A DNA stretch of 64,000 nt. It comes from Gammaproteobacteria bacterium (GTDB taxonomy: Bacteria > Pseudomonadota > Gammaproteobacteria > Ga0077536). The position numbers were made by a program, and so were the translations under genes. The stretch is taken from NCBI GenBank assembly GCA_024235015.1, contig JACKNG010000001.1, positions 124,001-188,000 on the forward strand, written 5' to 3'. The notes beneath the pieces are model-generated. The model was not told the origin of the DNA. It saw only the letters and a program-made list of their open reading frames with translations, and ran no database searches. Below, piece by piece: positions 1 through 8,749 of the stretch. Positions within the stretch are counted from its first letter, which is position 1. Every line of letters starts with the position of its first letter.

Positions 1-231
1 TTCCTGTCCTGCGGCCTGGGGGGCGAGGTCCGCGGCAAGGAGATCGAGGCCGGCAGCCGTATCGACGATTCCGGCGGGCACGTGCTGTTCGTGCAACCCG
101 GCCTGCAGCTCGGCGTCGGTGCGCGCTGGACTTTCGAAGTGGGCGCCCAGGTGCCCGTCCACCACGACCTCGCCGGCACCCAGCTCGGCGAGGATCTCAA
201 GGTGTTCGGTGCACTCAACGTGCTGCTTTGA
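1..231 (+). CDS. C-terminal end of an outer-membrane beta-barrel protein (partial)
   Basis: The frame is open from base 1 and stops at 229-231, so only the last 76 residues are present. They alternate hydrophobic and polar residues with aromatics (LFVQPGLQLGVGARWTFEVG, then a hairpin, then DLKVFGALNVLL). This pattern suits the final strands of a transporter-like outer-membrane barrel. Its stop overlaps the start of the next gene (TTGA), so the two are probably translated together. The barrel assignment is inferred from strand pattern and context, not from a recognised family motif. Confidence 0.5.
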   Translation, partial: FLSCGLGGEVRGKEIEAGSRIDDSGGHVLFVQPGLQLGVGARWTFEVGAQVPVHHDLAGTQLGEDLKVFGALNVLL

Positions 232-740
232 AGCACCGTGCGGCCATCCTGTTACTGTGCCTGCTGGCGGCGGCGCCCGCCGCGGCGCGCGACGCGCTGC
301 GCCTGGACCGCTTGAGTGACGCCGTGCCGCCCTTCACGCTCGAGCCCGCCCTGGGCGATGGGCCGGCGCTCGAGCTCGACGATCTCGCCGGGCGCACCGT
401 GTTGCTGCACTTCTGGGCGACGTGGTGCGGACCCTGCCGCGAAGAGTTGCCGGCCCTGCAGGCGCTCGCCGACCGTCTCGAGGCGACCCGCTTCGCGCTC
501 GTGCTGGTCGCCATCGACGATACCGCCACGGGCGCCGAGGTAGCGCGCTTCGCCGCCGATCTCGGCGTTACCGTGCCGGTCTACCTGGCGCGGACTAGCA
601 CGGTGAGCGATCGCTACTGGCGCTGGGGTGTGCCGGTGAGTTACCTCGTCGACCCTGCCGGCGGCTTCGTCGGCCGCGCACTCGGGCCGCGCGCCTGGAA
701 CGCGCCGGCGAGCATCGCGGCGCTGCGCGCGATCGAGTGA
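228..740 (+). CDS. TlpA/ResA-like periplasmic thioredoxin-fold protein
   Basis: A 170-residue protein with a signal peptide (about residues 1-20, ending AAPAAA) followed by a thioredoxin domain. The active site is WCGPC at residues 66-70 and a cis-proline region GVPVSYLVD lies near residue 135. TlpA/ResA proteins reduce periplasmic disulfides or heme-binding cysteines, for example during cytochrome c or copper-site assembly. The chosen start is TTG at 228, which overlaps the upstream stop and places the signal peptide correctly. The coupling to a barrel protein suggests a metal or electron-transfer assembly operon whose beginning lies outside the window. Confidence 0.85.
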   Translation: MKHRAAILLLCLLAAAPAAARDALRLDRLSDAVPPFTLEPALGDGPALELDDLAGRTVLLHFWATWCGPCREELPALQALADRLEATRFALVLVAIDDTATGAEVARFAADLGVTVPVYLARTSTVSDRYWRWGVPVSYLVDPAGGFVGRALGPRAWNAPASIAALRAIE

Positions 741-761
741 GCGCCGAACGCCGCGGGCTGC

Positions 762-1247
762 TCAGGCTGTTACGCGGGTGAGGACGAAGATCGGGATCTC
801 GCGCGTCGTCTTGGCCTGGTAGGCACGGTACGGCGGGTAGAGGTTGGCCATCATCTCCCACAGGCGCGTGCGCTCGGCACCGGTGGCCAGGCTGGCCTCC
901 GCCGCGAAGACCTCGGCGCCCACCTGCAGCTCGACCCGCGGCTGCGCGCGCAGGTTGAAATACCACGCCGGGTGGGTGTCGGCGCCACCCTTGGAGCCGA
1001 CGATGACGTAGCGCTCACCGTCCTCGCCGTACAGCAGCGGGTGGGTCACGACCTGGCCCGAGCGCCGCCCGACCGTGGTCAACAGCAGGCAGGGCAAGGG
1101 GCCGTCGCCGCCGAAGGCGGTGGCGTCCCACAGGTGGCCGCGCGCGCCGCCGCTCTCGCGGTATTCGCGCAGGTGTTGCTGGATCCAGTCCGGTACCGCG
1201 CCCTGGGCCAGGGTGGCGACGGCGTCGTCGGCGGGGTCGTTGCTCAT
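762..1247 (-). CDS. Ddn-like deazaflavin (F420)-dependent nitroreductase family protein
   Basis: A 161-residue split-barrel protein of the deazaflavin-dependent nitroreductase (Ddn/DUF385) family. Family marks are LLLTTVGRRSG (about 54-64), YVIVGSKGG (80-88), the W-Y-N segment PAWYFNLRAQP (93-103) and the C-terminal LYPPYRAYQAKT. In actinobacteria these enzymes use F420H2 to reduce quinones or nitroaromatics. An F420 biosynthesis operon is present at 42.9-47.8 kb, so the cofactor is plausibly available. It lies convergent to the TlpA-like gene and just downstream of an LLM oxidoreductase on the same strand. Confidence 0.85.
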   Translation of the reverse strand: MSNDPADDAVATLAQGAVPDWIQQHLREYRESGGARGHLWDATAFGGDGPLPCLLLTTVGRRSGQVVTHPLLYGEDGERYVIVGSKGGADTHPAWYFNLRAQPRVELQVGAEVFAAEASLATGAERTRLWEMMANLYPPYRAYQAKTTREIPIFVLTRVTA

Positions 1248-1310
1248 GTCGGGATCTCCGTGCGGGGGCGCCGGCGGACCGGCGCGGTGATGGGGATGCG
1301 GGGTCTAGTT

Positions 1311-2351
1311 TCAGGCGTGGTGGCGGGCGGCCTCGGCGATCACTTCCACCGCCTCGTCCTGCTGGGTGCGCACGGCCAGGGTCGTCGCGCCCGAATCGGT
1401 CCAGGCGCGGAAACGCTCGATGATGCGCGCCTTCGGACCGACCAGGCTCTTGTGGTCCACCCATTCGTCGGGCACGGCCGCCGCCGCCTCGTCCTTGCGA
1501 CCGGCGAGAAAGAGTTCCTGGATGCGCTCGGCGGCCGCGCCGTAGCCGCGCCGGGTCATGAGATCCTTGTGGTAGTTCTTGCCCCGTGCGCCCATGCCGC
1601 CCACGTAGAGCGCGACCTCGGGCTTCAGCGCGGCGAGCGCTGCGCCGACGTCGTCGGCGACCTGCACGTGGCAGTTGGCGACGATGTCGAATCCGGCCAG
1701 CGACTTGCCGCCGCCGGCGCGACGGAAGCCCTCCTCCAGCCACGGCCGGTACTCGGGCAGCGAACCCGGCACGAAGCCGAGCGGCAGCCAGCCGTCGGCG
1801 ATCTCGGCGGTCAGGCGAACGGAGGCGGCGTTGCCGGTGCCGAGGTAGATGGGAATGGCCGGGTTCATGTGCAGGATGGACTTGAGCGGCTTGGCCAGGC
1901 CGGCCGCGCCGGGGCCCTGGTAAGGCAGGGAGATCTCCTCGCCGGCATGCGTCACCGGCGCTTCGCGCGCCCAGATCTTGCGGATGATGGCGACGTAGTC
2001 CCGGAGCCGGTAATACGGCCGTCCCCACGGCTCGCCGTACCAGCCCTCGACGATCTGCGGCCCGGACACGCCGATGCCGAGCAGCATGCGGCCGCCGCCG
2101 CCCATGGCGTCGATGGTGCCCGCGGTCATCGCCGCGTTGGCGGCGGTCCGTGCGGCGAGTTGGATGACCCCGGAACCGAGCTTGATGCGTTGGGTGACGG
2201 CGGCGAGGTAGGCCAGCGGCGAGAGCGCGTCCGAGCCATAGGCCTCGGCCGTCCACACCGAGTCGTAACCGAGCGCTTCGGCGCGCTGGACGCGGGCGAC
2301 CGGTAGCGCCATGCGGGCGCCGGAATAACCGATGGCGAGGGCGAGTTTCAT
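1311..2351 (-). CDS. LLM class (luciferase-like) F420-dependent-type oxidoreductase
   Basis: A 346-residue TIM-barrel protein of the bacterial luciferase superfamily, starting MKLALAIGYSGARMALP. Typical marks are EALGYDSVWTAEAYGSD near the N terminus, RIKLGSGVIQ on strand 3, GGRMLLGIGVSGPQ and the nucleotide-phosphate region YLGTGNAASVRLTAEIADGW. It most resembles the mycobacterial Rv3520c-type group predicted to use F420. The Ddn-like gene follows 63 bp downstream, so the two may be co-transcribed. The substrate is unknown, and FMN use cannot be excluded from sequence. Confidence 0.85.
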   Translation of the reverse strand: MKLALAIGYSGARMALPVARVQRAEALGYDSVWTAEAYGSDALSPLAYLAAVTQRIKLGSGVIQLAARTAANAAMTAGTIDAMGGGGRMLLGIGVSGPQIVEGWYGEPWGRPYYRLRDYVAIIRKIWAREAPVTHAGEEISLPYQGPGAAGLAKPLKSILHMNPAIPIYLGTGNAASVRLTAEIADGWLPLGFVPGSLPEYRPWLEEGFRRAGGGKSLAGFDIVANCHVQVADDVGAALAALKPEVALYVGGMGARGKNYHKDLMTRRGYGAAAERIQELFLAGRKDEAAAAVPDEWVDHKSLVGPKARIIERFRAWTDSGATTLAVRTQQDEAVEVIAEAARHHA

Positions 2352-2430
2352 GCTGCGCTTCCGGGACTGGCGATGCCGGCAGGATAACGGAGGTTCGGCG
2401 GAGTCGTAAGGCCGGTGGCGGCCGGCGCCC

Positions 2431-2500
2431 GGTGGTTTCAGACACCGCCGGGCAGGCCGTCGATCCCGGGGCGATGGCGCGGGCGATGGTGTCTGACACC
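2431..2500. repeat. Two copies of a GGTGTCTGACACC-type palindrome
   Basis: A perfect 13-bp palindrome GGTGTCTGACACC lies at 2488-2500, with a degenerate copy (GGTGGTTTCAGACACC) at 2431-2446. Each is followed by a similar GC-rich tail containing TCGAT or TTGAT. The same palindrome is clustered at 28464-28750. Short dispersed palindromes of this kind suggest REP-like elements. The site lies between divergent genes, so a regulatory role is possible but not shown. Confidence 0.6.
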
Positions 2501-2600
2501 GCCAGGCATGTGCTTGATTTCGTGCCGGGCGGGCCCGTTAACGCGAAGCGTGCGCCATCCGGGCTATGCTTGGCACCGCTTGCCGACACGAGACCTGGCC

Positions 2601-3902
2601 ATGGGGCTGAGCCTGGATACCCTCGACATCCATCACCCGGACGACTATGCCGCGCACGGTTTCCCCTGGGCCGCGTGGGACTTGTTGCGGCGCGAAGCGC
2701 CGGTGTTCTACTACGAGCGCGACGACATCGAGCCGTTCTGGGCGGTGACCCGTTACGACGACGTCATGACGGTGTCCAACCACCCTGACGTCTTCATCAA
2801 CGGCGGGCCGCGTCTGCGCCTGGCGCTCAAGGGGCAGCCCGAGATCGCCCGCGCCGGGCTCGATCGCTTCGGCGCGGCACGCGGCTGGGACCCGGACGAG
2901 CCACCGGACCTGGTGTTCATGGACAATCCGCGCCACCGGCGCATGCGTCGCCTGGCCAGCTGGGCCTTCACCCAGGGCGCGATGCGGCGCATGCAGCAGC
3001 ATTTCCAGGCCCTGGCCGAGGACTTCACCCGCGATTTCATGGCCGATCTCAAAGCCGCCGCGGCGCGTGGCGAGAGTCGCGATCTCGTCCAGGGCCTCGC
3101 GGCCAAGCTGCCGCTCGCCGCCATCGGCGAGATCCTCGGCCTGCCGCCGGGCGACTGGCAGCGCGTGCTGGTGTGGTCGAACGCCCTGCTCGGCGAGTTC
3201 GCGCCGGGCTACCGCCACCCGGGCGAGAGCCGCGGCGCGGCCGGCTATCGCAGCATGGACGAGTTCCGCGGTTACCTCGAAGCCCTGGTGCAGGAAAGCC
3301 GTGCCGCGGGCGCCGCACGCGGCGGCTTCATCGATCACCTGGTGCACACCCCGGTCCACGGTGCCCTGCTCAGCGACCAGCAGCTCATCGGTTACCTCTT
3401 CCTGCTCGTCGCTGCCGGCAACGACACCACGCGCAACGCCTTCAGCGGCGGCGTGGCCGCGCTCCTGGAGCATCCCGAACAGCTGGCCCGGCTGCAGGCC
3501 GAGCCGGCCCTGCTGCCGGACGCCGTGGAGGAAATCCTGCGCTGGACGTCGCCGGTCGGCAGCTTCCTGCGTACGGTGACGCGTGATTTCGTCCTCAATG
3601 GCGTGACCCTGCGCGAAGCCGATACCGTCGGCGTGTTCTATCCCTCCGCCAACCGCGACGAGCGTGTGTTCGCCAATCCCTACCGCTTCGACATCACGCG
3701 TCGGCCCAACCCACACCTGACCTTCGGTTTCGGCGCCCATTTCTGCCTCGGCACCAACCTCGCGCGGGCCGAGTTGGCGGCGAGCCTGGCGGCCCTGCTA
3801 CCCCACCTGCATCGCCTGGAACGGGCCGGGCCGGGCGAACGCATGGCGCAGACCCACGTGCTCGGCTACTCCCACTTGCCAATGCGGCTGCGCGCGGGCT
3901 GA
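2601..3902 (+). CDS. Cytochrome P450
   Basis: A 433-residue soluble bacterial P450. The I-helix oxygen-activation motif AGNDTT is near residue 272, the K-helix ExxR lies in EEILRW near 310, and the heme-binding loop FGFGAHFCLG carries the ligand cysteine at residue 382. The start is ATG 2601 (MGLSLDTLDIHHPDDY), because upstream in-frame sequence is low-quality GC-rich coding noise. The general pattern resembles bacterial P450s of terpenoid and steroid hydroxylation (CYP125/CYP142-like groups), but the subfamily is not certain. Ferredoxin and reductase partners are not in the window. Confidence 0.92.
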   Translation: MGLSLDTLDIHHPDDYAAHGFPWAAWDLLRREAPVFYYERDDIEPFWAVTRYDDVMTVSNHPDVFINGGPRLRLALKGQPEIARAGLDRFGAARGWDPDEPPDLVFMDNPRHRRMRRLASWAFTQGAMRRMQQHFQALAEDFTRDFMADLKAAAARGESRDLVQGLAAKLPLAAIGEILGLPPGDWQRVLVWSNALLGEFAPGYRHPGESRGAAGYRSMDEFRGYLEALVQESRAAGAARGGFIDHLVHTPVHGALLSDQQLIGYLFLLVAAGNDTTRNAFSGGVAALLEHPEQLARLQAEPALLPDAVEEILRWTSPVGSFLRTVTRDFVLNGVTLREADTVGVFYPSANRDERVFANPYRFDITRRPNPHLTFGFGAHFCLGTNLARAELAASLAALLPHLHRLERAGPGERMAQTHVLGYSHLPMRLRAG

Positions 3903-3939
3903 CCATCGCGGCGCACTCAGTATCGGGATTCAATGCCTA

Positions 3940-3954
3940 AAGAGCGGCTCTTTG
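3940..3954. promoter_or_regulatory. Interrupted palindrome AAAGAGC-G-GCTCTTT between P450 and PEP-CTERM genes
   Basis: Seven-base arms around one base, 38 bp after the P450 stop and followed by a T-rich stretch (TTTGTTTTCTTT). It could be a weak terminator for the P450 or an operator for the PEP-CTERM gene. Nothing in the sequence decides between these. Confidence 0.25.
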
Positions 3955-4091
3955 ACATTTGTTTTCTTTACCCGGGATTCCGGCCGGGCTCCAATGGCGT
4001 GACATGCGACCGGCGTCGCGGGCTGCGGGTGCGGCATTCGAACACGCCATCGCCGGCAGGCAAATCCAATAACAAGGCGGGAGACCTGATC

Positions 4092-4859
4092 ATGAAAAAA
4101 CAAAACATTCTCGCGCACTCCGGCGCGCCGACCAGGCGTGCGGGCTTGCTCGCGGCGACCCTGCTGCTCGCTCTCGGAAGTGGCGGTGCGCAAGCCGGCC
4201 TGATCACGTTGAGCGGCGCTGGCCTGCTCGGCCAGGCGGGCGTCGTGCAGCCGAACGGAAACTGGACCGTGGCTGGCAGCTCGATCCAGCATGCCCTCAA
4301 CAACGGTGGCAACCTCGTGTTGCTGCGCTGGGACAACGTGTTCGGCGCCAACCTGTTCAGCGGTGGCGGTGAAGTCAAGGTCCGACTGGACATGACCAGC
4401 CTGAGCGGTGACCAGGATCCCATGATCGCGCTCGCGGATTCCTCGCAGTTGATCGGTGCCGGCGCATTTGATCAGGTCCATGCCTTCACGGGTACCGGTA
4501 GCCACAACGGGTCTACCTTCACTTATGACCTGCAGACCGGTAGCGGTCCCAACGTCGCGTTGAACAACTTCATCCTCGAAGGGGTGTTCACCATCGCCGC
4601 CAGCGGCCAGACGACGGTGCGTTCGAATGTCACCCAGGGTGCCAACAATGCGACGCTGGTCGAGAGCGACAGCGTCTCGTTCGATCTCAGCCAGCCGCTG
4701 TCGCTGCTGTTCCTCGGCCAATCCAGCAGCGAGAGCTATCAGATCAACAGCATCACCCTGGAAGGCGACATGATCGGTGCCGCGGTGCCGGAGCCGGCCA
4801 CGGCGCTGTTGCTCTCGTTGGGTGGCCTGTTGGGGCTGACCCGGCGTCGCGCTGCCTGA
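4092..4859 (+). CDS. PEP-CTERM sorting-domain exported protein
   Basis: A 255-residue secreted protein. An N-terminal signal peptide (hydrophobic LLAATLLLALGSG, cleavage probably after GGAQA) is followed by a beta-rich, Asn/Ser/Gly-rich body with no recognised catalytic motif. The C-terminal sorting signal has V-P-E-P at 232-235, a hydrophobic helix and the basic tail TRRRAA. PEP-CTERM proteins are processed by exosortase (EpsH/XrtA) at the inner membrane and are linked to exopolysaccharide and floc formation. The start is ATG 4092, preceded by GGCGGGAGA. Exosortase is not in the window. Confidence 0.85.
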   Translation: MKKQNILAHSGAPTRRAGLLAATLLLALGSGGAQAGLITLSGAGLLGQAGVVQPNGNWTVAGSSIQHALNNGGNLVLLRWDNVFGANLFSGGGEVKVRLDMTSLSGDQDPMIALADSSQLIGAGAFDQVHAFTGTGSHNGSTFTYDLQTGSGPNVALNNFILEGVFTIAASGQTTVRSNVTQGANNATLVESDSVSFDLSQPLSLLFLGQSSSESYQINSITLEGDMIGAAVPEPATALLLSLGGLLGLTRRRAA

Positions 4860-4880
4860 GCGCATAAGCCCGCCTTTCCC

Positions 4881-4927
4881 GGATTTGCGGCACCGGCCGG
4901 GGGATCTCCGGTCGGGCGCCGCAATCC
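4881..4927. terminator. Stable GC-rich hairpin between convergent genes
   Basis: GGATTTGCGGC (4881-4891) pairs with GCCGCAATCC (4918-4927), and a second inverted repeat (ACCGG/CCGGT) sits inside. It lies 22 bp after the PEP-CTERM stop, before the convergent LLM gene. No T-run follows, so it is only a possible transcription end or mRNA-stabilising stem. Confidence 0.35.
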
Positions 4928-4986
4928 CCGCCTGCTTCCCCTGGACTCGATACCACCCGGGTATCGAGCGTTCGCCGGTCCGCGGC

Positions 4987-6396
4987 TCAACCCGCGGACT
5001 TCTGCACCCCGTCGACGGCGGCCGGCGCCAACGAGACCCGGCGCGCCGGGTGATCGTCGGCGATCCGCGCGTTGCCCTCGCCCGCATAGAGTTCGCGCAG
5101 GGTCGTGCGGCGTTCCGGGTAGGCCGTGCGCATGCGCCCGCGGCGCTGCAGTTCGGGTACGACGAGGTCGACGAAGTCGCGCAGGGAGCCCGGCTGGTCG
5201 ACCGGGATGAGGTTGAAGCCGTCCACCCGGCCTTCGTCCACCCAGCGCTCGAGTTCGTCGGCGACCTGGGTCGGCGAGCCGCAGATCACGGGGCACACCG
5301 AGCTCAGCTTCATGTAGTCGCACATGTCGGCGAAGGTCCAGTCGCGCTCGGGATCGATGTCGCCGAAGAAGGCGGCGAGGTGCTGCATGCCGTTGGAGGC
5401 GAAGGCACCGAGGGTGTCCTCCGGCTGGTACCCCTTCAGATCGATGCCGGTCCAACCGCCGAACAGCGCCAGCGCGCCCTCCACCGCGGCGTATTCCTTG
5501 CACCGCTCGAGCTTGAGCCGCGCCTCGGCCTCGGTCTCCGCCACCACCACGCCGATACCCTGCATGAGCTTCATGCTGCCGGCGGCGCGGCCGGCGCGGG
5601 CTTCCAGTTCACGCACCAGCTTCTCGCCGTCGCGCGCCCGCGCCAGGTTCTGGAACACCACGAACTGCGCCTCGGCGTGCTTGGTGGCGAACTCGTAGCC
5701 GCGCGGCGACTGGCCGGCCTGGACCAGGAACGGCGTGCGCTGGCGCGTGGGCGTGCACATGTGCGGCCCGGCGACCTGGTAGTGCGGCCCCTGGTGATCG
5801 ATCAGATGCACCCGCGAGGGGTCGACCAGGCTGTCGTTGGCGACGTCGTAGACCAGGGCGTCCTCCTCCCACGACAGCTCCCACAGCTTGTAGCAGACCT
5901 CCATGTATTCTTCGGCGCGGTCGTAGCGCGCGTCGTGCTCGAGGATTTCGCCCAGCCCGTTGCGGCAGGCGCTGTCGAGGTAGGAGGTGACGATGTTCCA
6001 GCCGATGCGCCCGCGGGTGAAGTGATCGAGCGAGGAGAACAGCTTGGCGGTCAGGAACGGCGCGAAGTAGGTCGTGCTGTAGGTGACGATGAAGCCGAGA
6101 TGACGCGTCTCGTGGGCGAGCAGGGGCAGCAATACCGTGGGGTCGTTGCCGGGCAGCTGGATCCCGTGACGGATGCCGGCCTCCATGCTGCCGCCATAGA
6201 CGTCGTAGCCGCCGTGGACGTCGGCGAAGAACAGCGAGTCGAAGCAACCCCGTTCGGCCGTGCGGGCGAGTTCGATCCAGAAATCCGGGTCGTTGAAGCC
6301 GGGCACCGAGCGGTCCCGCGGGTTCTTCCACTGCCCCTCCGACTGCGGTGTCGGACAGCATTGCGAGAATGCGTTGATGAGCATCTGTTGCGCCAT
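4987..6396 (-). CDS. NtaA/SnaA/DszA-family FMN-type monooxygenase (LLM class)
   Basis: A 469-residue luciferase-like protein of the nitrilotriacetate monooxygenase group. Its marks are KNPRDRSVPGFNDPDFWIEL near the N terminus, FFADVHGGYDVYGGS, LDHFTRGRIGWNIVTSYLDS and TPFLVQAGQSPRGYEFA. Members use FMNH2 supplied by a separate flavin reductase to oxidise C-N or C-S bonds. The length matches the family. It follows a TetR regulator gene on the same strand after a 173-bp AT-rich gap, so TetR control is likely. Unlike most LLM proteins here it is expected to use FMN rather than F420. Confidence 0.88.
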   Translation of the reverse strand: MAQQMLINAFSQCCPTPQSEGQWKNPRDRSVPGFNDPDFWIELARTAERGCFDSLFFADVHGGYDVYGGSMEAGIRHGIQLPGNDPTVLLPLLAHETRHLGFIVTYSTTYFAPFLTAKLFSSLDHFTRGRIGWNIVTSYLDSACRNGLGEILEHDARYDRAEEYMEVCYKLWELSWEEDALVYDVANDSLVDPSRVHLIDHQGPHYQVAGPHMCTPTRQRTPFLVQAGQSPRGYEFATKHAEAQFVVFQNLARARDGEKLVRELEARAGRAAGSMKLMQGIGVVVAETEAEARLKLERCKEYAAVEGALALFGGWTGIDLKGYQPEDTLGAFASNGMQHLAAFFGDIDPERDWTFADMCDYMKLSSVCPVICGSPTQVADELERWVDEGRVDGFNLIPVDQPGSLRDFVDLVVPELQRRGRMRTAYPERRTTLRELYAGEGNARIADDHPARRVSLAPAAVDGVQKSAG

Positions 6397-6489
6397 GAGC
6401 GTGACCTCCCCTCGCGACCGTCATGGTGATCCGCGGGCGTCGACGGCGTGGCGCCGGCGCCCGCGGGGCATCGTTCAACTTTAGTTAAT

Positions 6490-6503
6490 TGATATAAATA
6501 TCA
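6490..6503. promoter_or_regulatory. TGATAT-AA-ATATCA palindrome, candidate TetR operator
   Basis: Perfect 6-bp arms around AA, in a short AT-rich stretch (about 6480-6530) that stands out from GC-rich surroundings. It lies 94 bp upstream of the NtaA-like start and downstream of the TetR stop. Position and symmetry fit an operator for the adjacent TetR protein. This is inference. Confidence 0.35.
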
Positions 6504-6569
6504 CAAGTATTGATTCATCGGTCATGAAAAGCGAAGACGTGGCGCGGCTGCAGGGTGTCGGTGTACACG

Positions 6570-7199
6570 TCACCGTTTGCTCCCGGCGCCGCCCGGCAGG
6601 TCCTGGTGCAGGGCCATGTACAGGGTCTGGCGGATGAAGCGGTTGATCTCGCGCTTGTCTCGCCACATGAAATGCAGCTGGGTGATGGTGATGCCGCTCG
6701 ACAGGATCAGGCGTGCGGCGTCGGTCGCGTTGGTCGAACGGGCGATGTCGCCCTGCTTCTGGCCACGGCGGATCGACGAGGCCATCATCTCGACGATGCG
6801 GTTGTGGTAGTCGAGAAAAGAGTCCCAGATGCCGTCCTCGTTGCGCACCGCCGTGCACCATTCCAGCCACACCTGTGCATATTGCGGCTCGTCCTTGATC
6901 GATTCCGAGTAGGCCTTGACGTGCCCCTCGAGGGCTGCGAGGGGTGGGATCTCGGGCCGGTGCCAGTAGGCGGCGAGTTCGAGGTAGACGCGCTTGACCT
7001 CCTCGACCGTGCTCTTGACCAGCGCCGTGCGGTTTTCGAAGTAGGAGAAGACCGTCGGCACCGAGACGCCGCATTCGCGGGCGACACCGGCATGGGTGAG
7101 GCGGCCGAGGCCGACGTTGGCGGCCTCGGCGATGGCACCACGCAACAGTTGCGCGCGGCGCTCGGCCTGGGACAGTCTCTGGCGGGGCTTGTGCGGCAC
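6570..7199 (-). CDS. TetR/AcrR family transcriptional regulator
   Basis: About 209 residues. The N-terminal helix-turn-helix reads LTHAGVARECGVSVPTVFSYF, followed by NRTALVKSTVEEVKR at the end of the DNA-binding domain. The C-terminal ligand-binding helices carry LEWCTAVRNEDGIWDSFLDY. No ATG is well placed; GTG at 7199 (VPHKPRQRLSQAERRAQ) gives the usual short arm before the HTH, but no good Shine-Dalgarno precedes it, so the start is uncertain. It is upstream of and co-directional with the NtaA-like monooxygenase, its likely target. Confidence 0.82.
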   Translation of the reverse strand: MPHKPRQRLSQAERRAQLLRGAIAEAANVGLGRLTHAGVARECGVSVPTVFSYFENRTALVKSTVEEVKRVYLELAAYWHRPEIPPLAALEGHVKAYSESIKDEPQYAQVWLEWCTAVRNEDGIWDSFLDYHNRIVEMMASSIRRGQKQGDIARSTNATDAARLILSSGITITQLHFMWRDKREINRFIRQTLYMALHQDLPGGAGSKR

Positions 7200-7318
7200 G
7201 TCGGTCGGCGAGAGGAGCGTCAGCGGTGGATGCGCGGGCCTGGCGGTGAGGGGCGACGTCGCGATCCTACCACCGGCCCGCGCCGCGGCGCGCCGCTTGC
7301 GCGTGGAACGGGCGCCGT

Positions 7319-7435
7319 TCAGTTCACCACGTTGCGCGGTACGCCGGCGACGAAGGCCTCGACGTTGCCGAGCAACTGCCCGGCCAACGCGGCCGGGGTG
7401 TGATCGCTGGCGAAGCCTGCCGCGGTGAGGTCGCG
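7319..7435 (-). pseudogene. C-terminal remnant of a D-2-hydroxyacid dehydrogenase-like gene
   Basis: The last 38 residues before the stop read like the end of a D-isomer-specific 2-hydroxyacid dehydrogenase: FASDHTPAALAGQLLGNVEA followed by FVAGVPRNVVN. No catalytic or NAD-binding portion can be found upstream in any frame before the AraC gene at 7653, so the gene appears deleted except for its 3' end. The family call rests on a short tail from memory of the family. Confidence 0.4.
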
Positions 7436-7652
7436 CCGCAGGGCCCGGCACAGGGCCCGGCGTCGCCTGGCGGTACGACACCGCGGGGATTGACGGCCGG
7501 CGTCGGGCGCGCCATCGTCACGCCTCGTTTCCGACGGGAGCGACCATGCGCGCCGCCCTGCCCGACAGTCAGCGCCTCGCGGCCCGCCCGCGCGGCGGCC
7601 AGCACGGCACGCGCCGCTGGCTGGCAGCGTGCCGGCGACGGTTGGCGGTGAC

Positions 7653-8609
7653 ATGACGCCGCGCCATCGCGCCGTCCCGCCGGCCGCCCTCCAGCCCCGC
7701 GGGCGCTACCTCGAGGACAAGCGCAGCTTCGTCGACACCAGCGACGGCGACGGCGTCAGCGTGAGCCTGCGCACGGCCGTCGCGCCGGCGCGGGGCGTGC
7801 CCTATCGCTTCGAACACCCGCTCGTCTGTCTCACCAACGTCGGCGCCATCCGTTTCAGCACCGCCAGCGGCGCGAGTACGCGCCACGCCGCCGGCGACAT
7901 CCTGTTGATCCCGGCCGGCGAGCCGGTCTTCACGGACTACCTCGCGCCGAGCGCCGCGGCGCCGCTCGCCTGCACCACGCTGGAGCTCGACAACGCGCTG
8001 GTTACGGCGGTCGCCGACCGGCTCGGCGCGGCCTGGCCGGATGGCGAGCGCTATGCCGCGCTCTATACCGTCGAATCGATCGGCGAGTTCGTCGACGAGG
8101 CGACCCGCGTCTGCATCCGCCAGCTCGACCAGCTGCTGCGTACCGGGTTCCCCGTCGCGCACCGCGAGCACCTGGTCGAGCTCGCCTCGGCGCAACTCGT
8201 CACCCTGCTGCTGCAATCGAACGCGCGCGAGGCGCTGCTCGCGCGGCGCGGCGCCGTGGGCGATGCCTCGCGCCTCGGCGGGCTCGTGGCCTACATCGCG
8301 GCGAACCTCGCGGGCGATCTCGACGTCACCGCCCTCGCCGCCCGCTGCTACATGAGCGTGGCCACCTTCCATCGCCACTTCGTGCGCCGCTTCGGCTGTC
8401 CACCGGCCCGTTTCGTACTCGATGCGCGGCTGCGCGAGGCCGCGCGGCGCCTGCGCGCCGACCCTGCCGTCGCCGTCGCCGAGGTGGCGCGGGCCACGGG
8501 GTTCGGCAGCGCCGCCCACTTCAGCACCATGTTCCGGCGGCGGTTCCGCATGAGTCCGCGCGCCTGGCGCGCGGCGGCGCGGCCGGCCGGCGGAGTTGCG
8601 GATTCCTAG
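7653..8609 (+). CDS. AraC family transcriptional regulator
   Basis: A 318-residue protein with an N-terminal cupin-like or AraC-binding-like region and a C-terminal double helix-turn-helix. The first HTH is LDVTALAARCYMSVATFHRH; the second is VAEVARATGFGSAAHFSTMF followed by RRRFRMSPRAWR, the AraC signature. ATG 7653 is chosen over GTG 7629. The gene stands alone between the dehydrogenase remnant and the membrane-protein pair. Its target is not evident; the downstream pair starting at 8750 is the nearest candidate. Confidence 0.85.
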   Translation: MTPRHRAVPPAALQPRGRYLEDKRSFVDTSDGDGVSVSLRTAVAPARGVPYRFEHPLVCLTNVGAIRFSTASGASTRHAAGDILLIPAGEPVFTDYLAPSAAAPLACTTLELDNALVTAVADRLGAAWPDGERYAALYTVESIGEFVDEATRVCIRQLDQLLRTGFPVAHREHLVELASAQLVTLLLQSNAREALLARRGAVGDASRLGGLVAYIAANLAGDLDVTALAARCYMSVATFHRHFVRRFGCPPARFVLDARLREAARRLRADPAVAVAEVARATGFGSAAHFSTMFRRRFRMSPRAWRAAARPAGGVADS

Positions 8610-8749
8610 CAGAGACTTGCGTCGCCGGGGCAAGTTCGCGGCGCGAGCTTGACGAGCACTGCGGCCCTGCCTTTCGATGGCCGGCGGTACCGCGCCCGCG
8701 GCGCACGCCGCATGCGGCCGGTACGGAAGAGCACTACGGGAGGTGGAGG

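Noticed and set aside
3955..4091. Sigma-54 promoter upstream of the first PEP-CTERM gene
   Set aside because: No GG-N10-GC pair with correct spacing was found; the closest candidates have spacings of 8 or 11.
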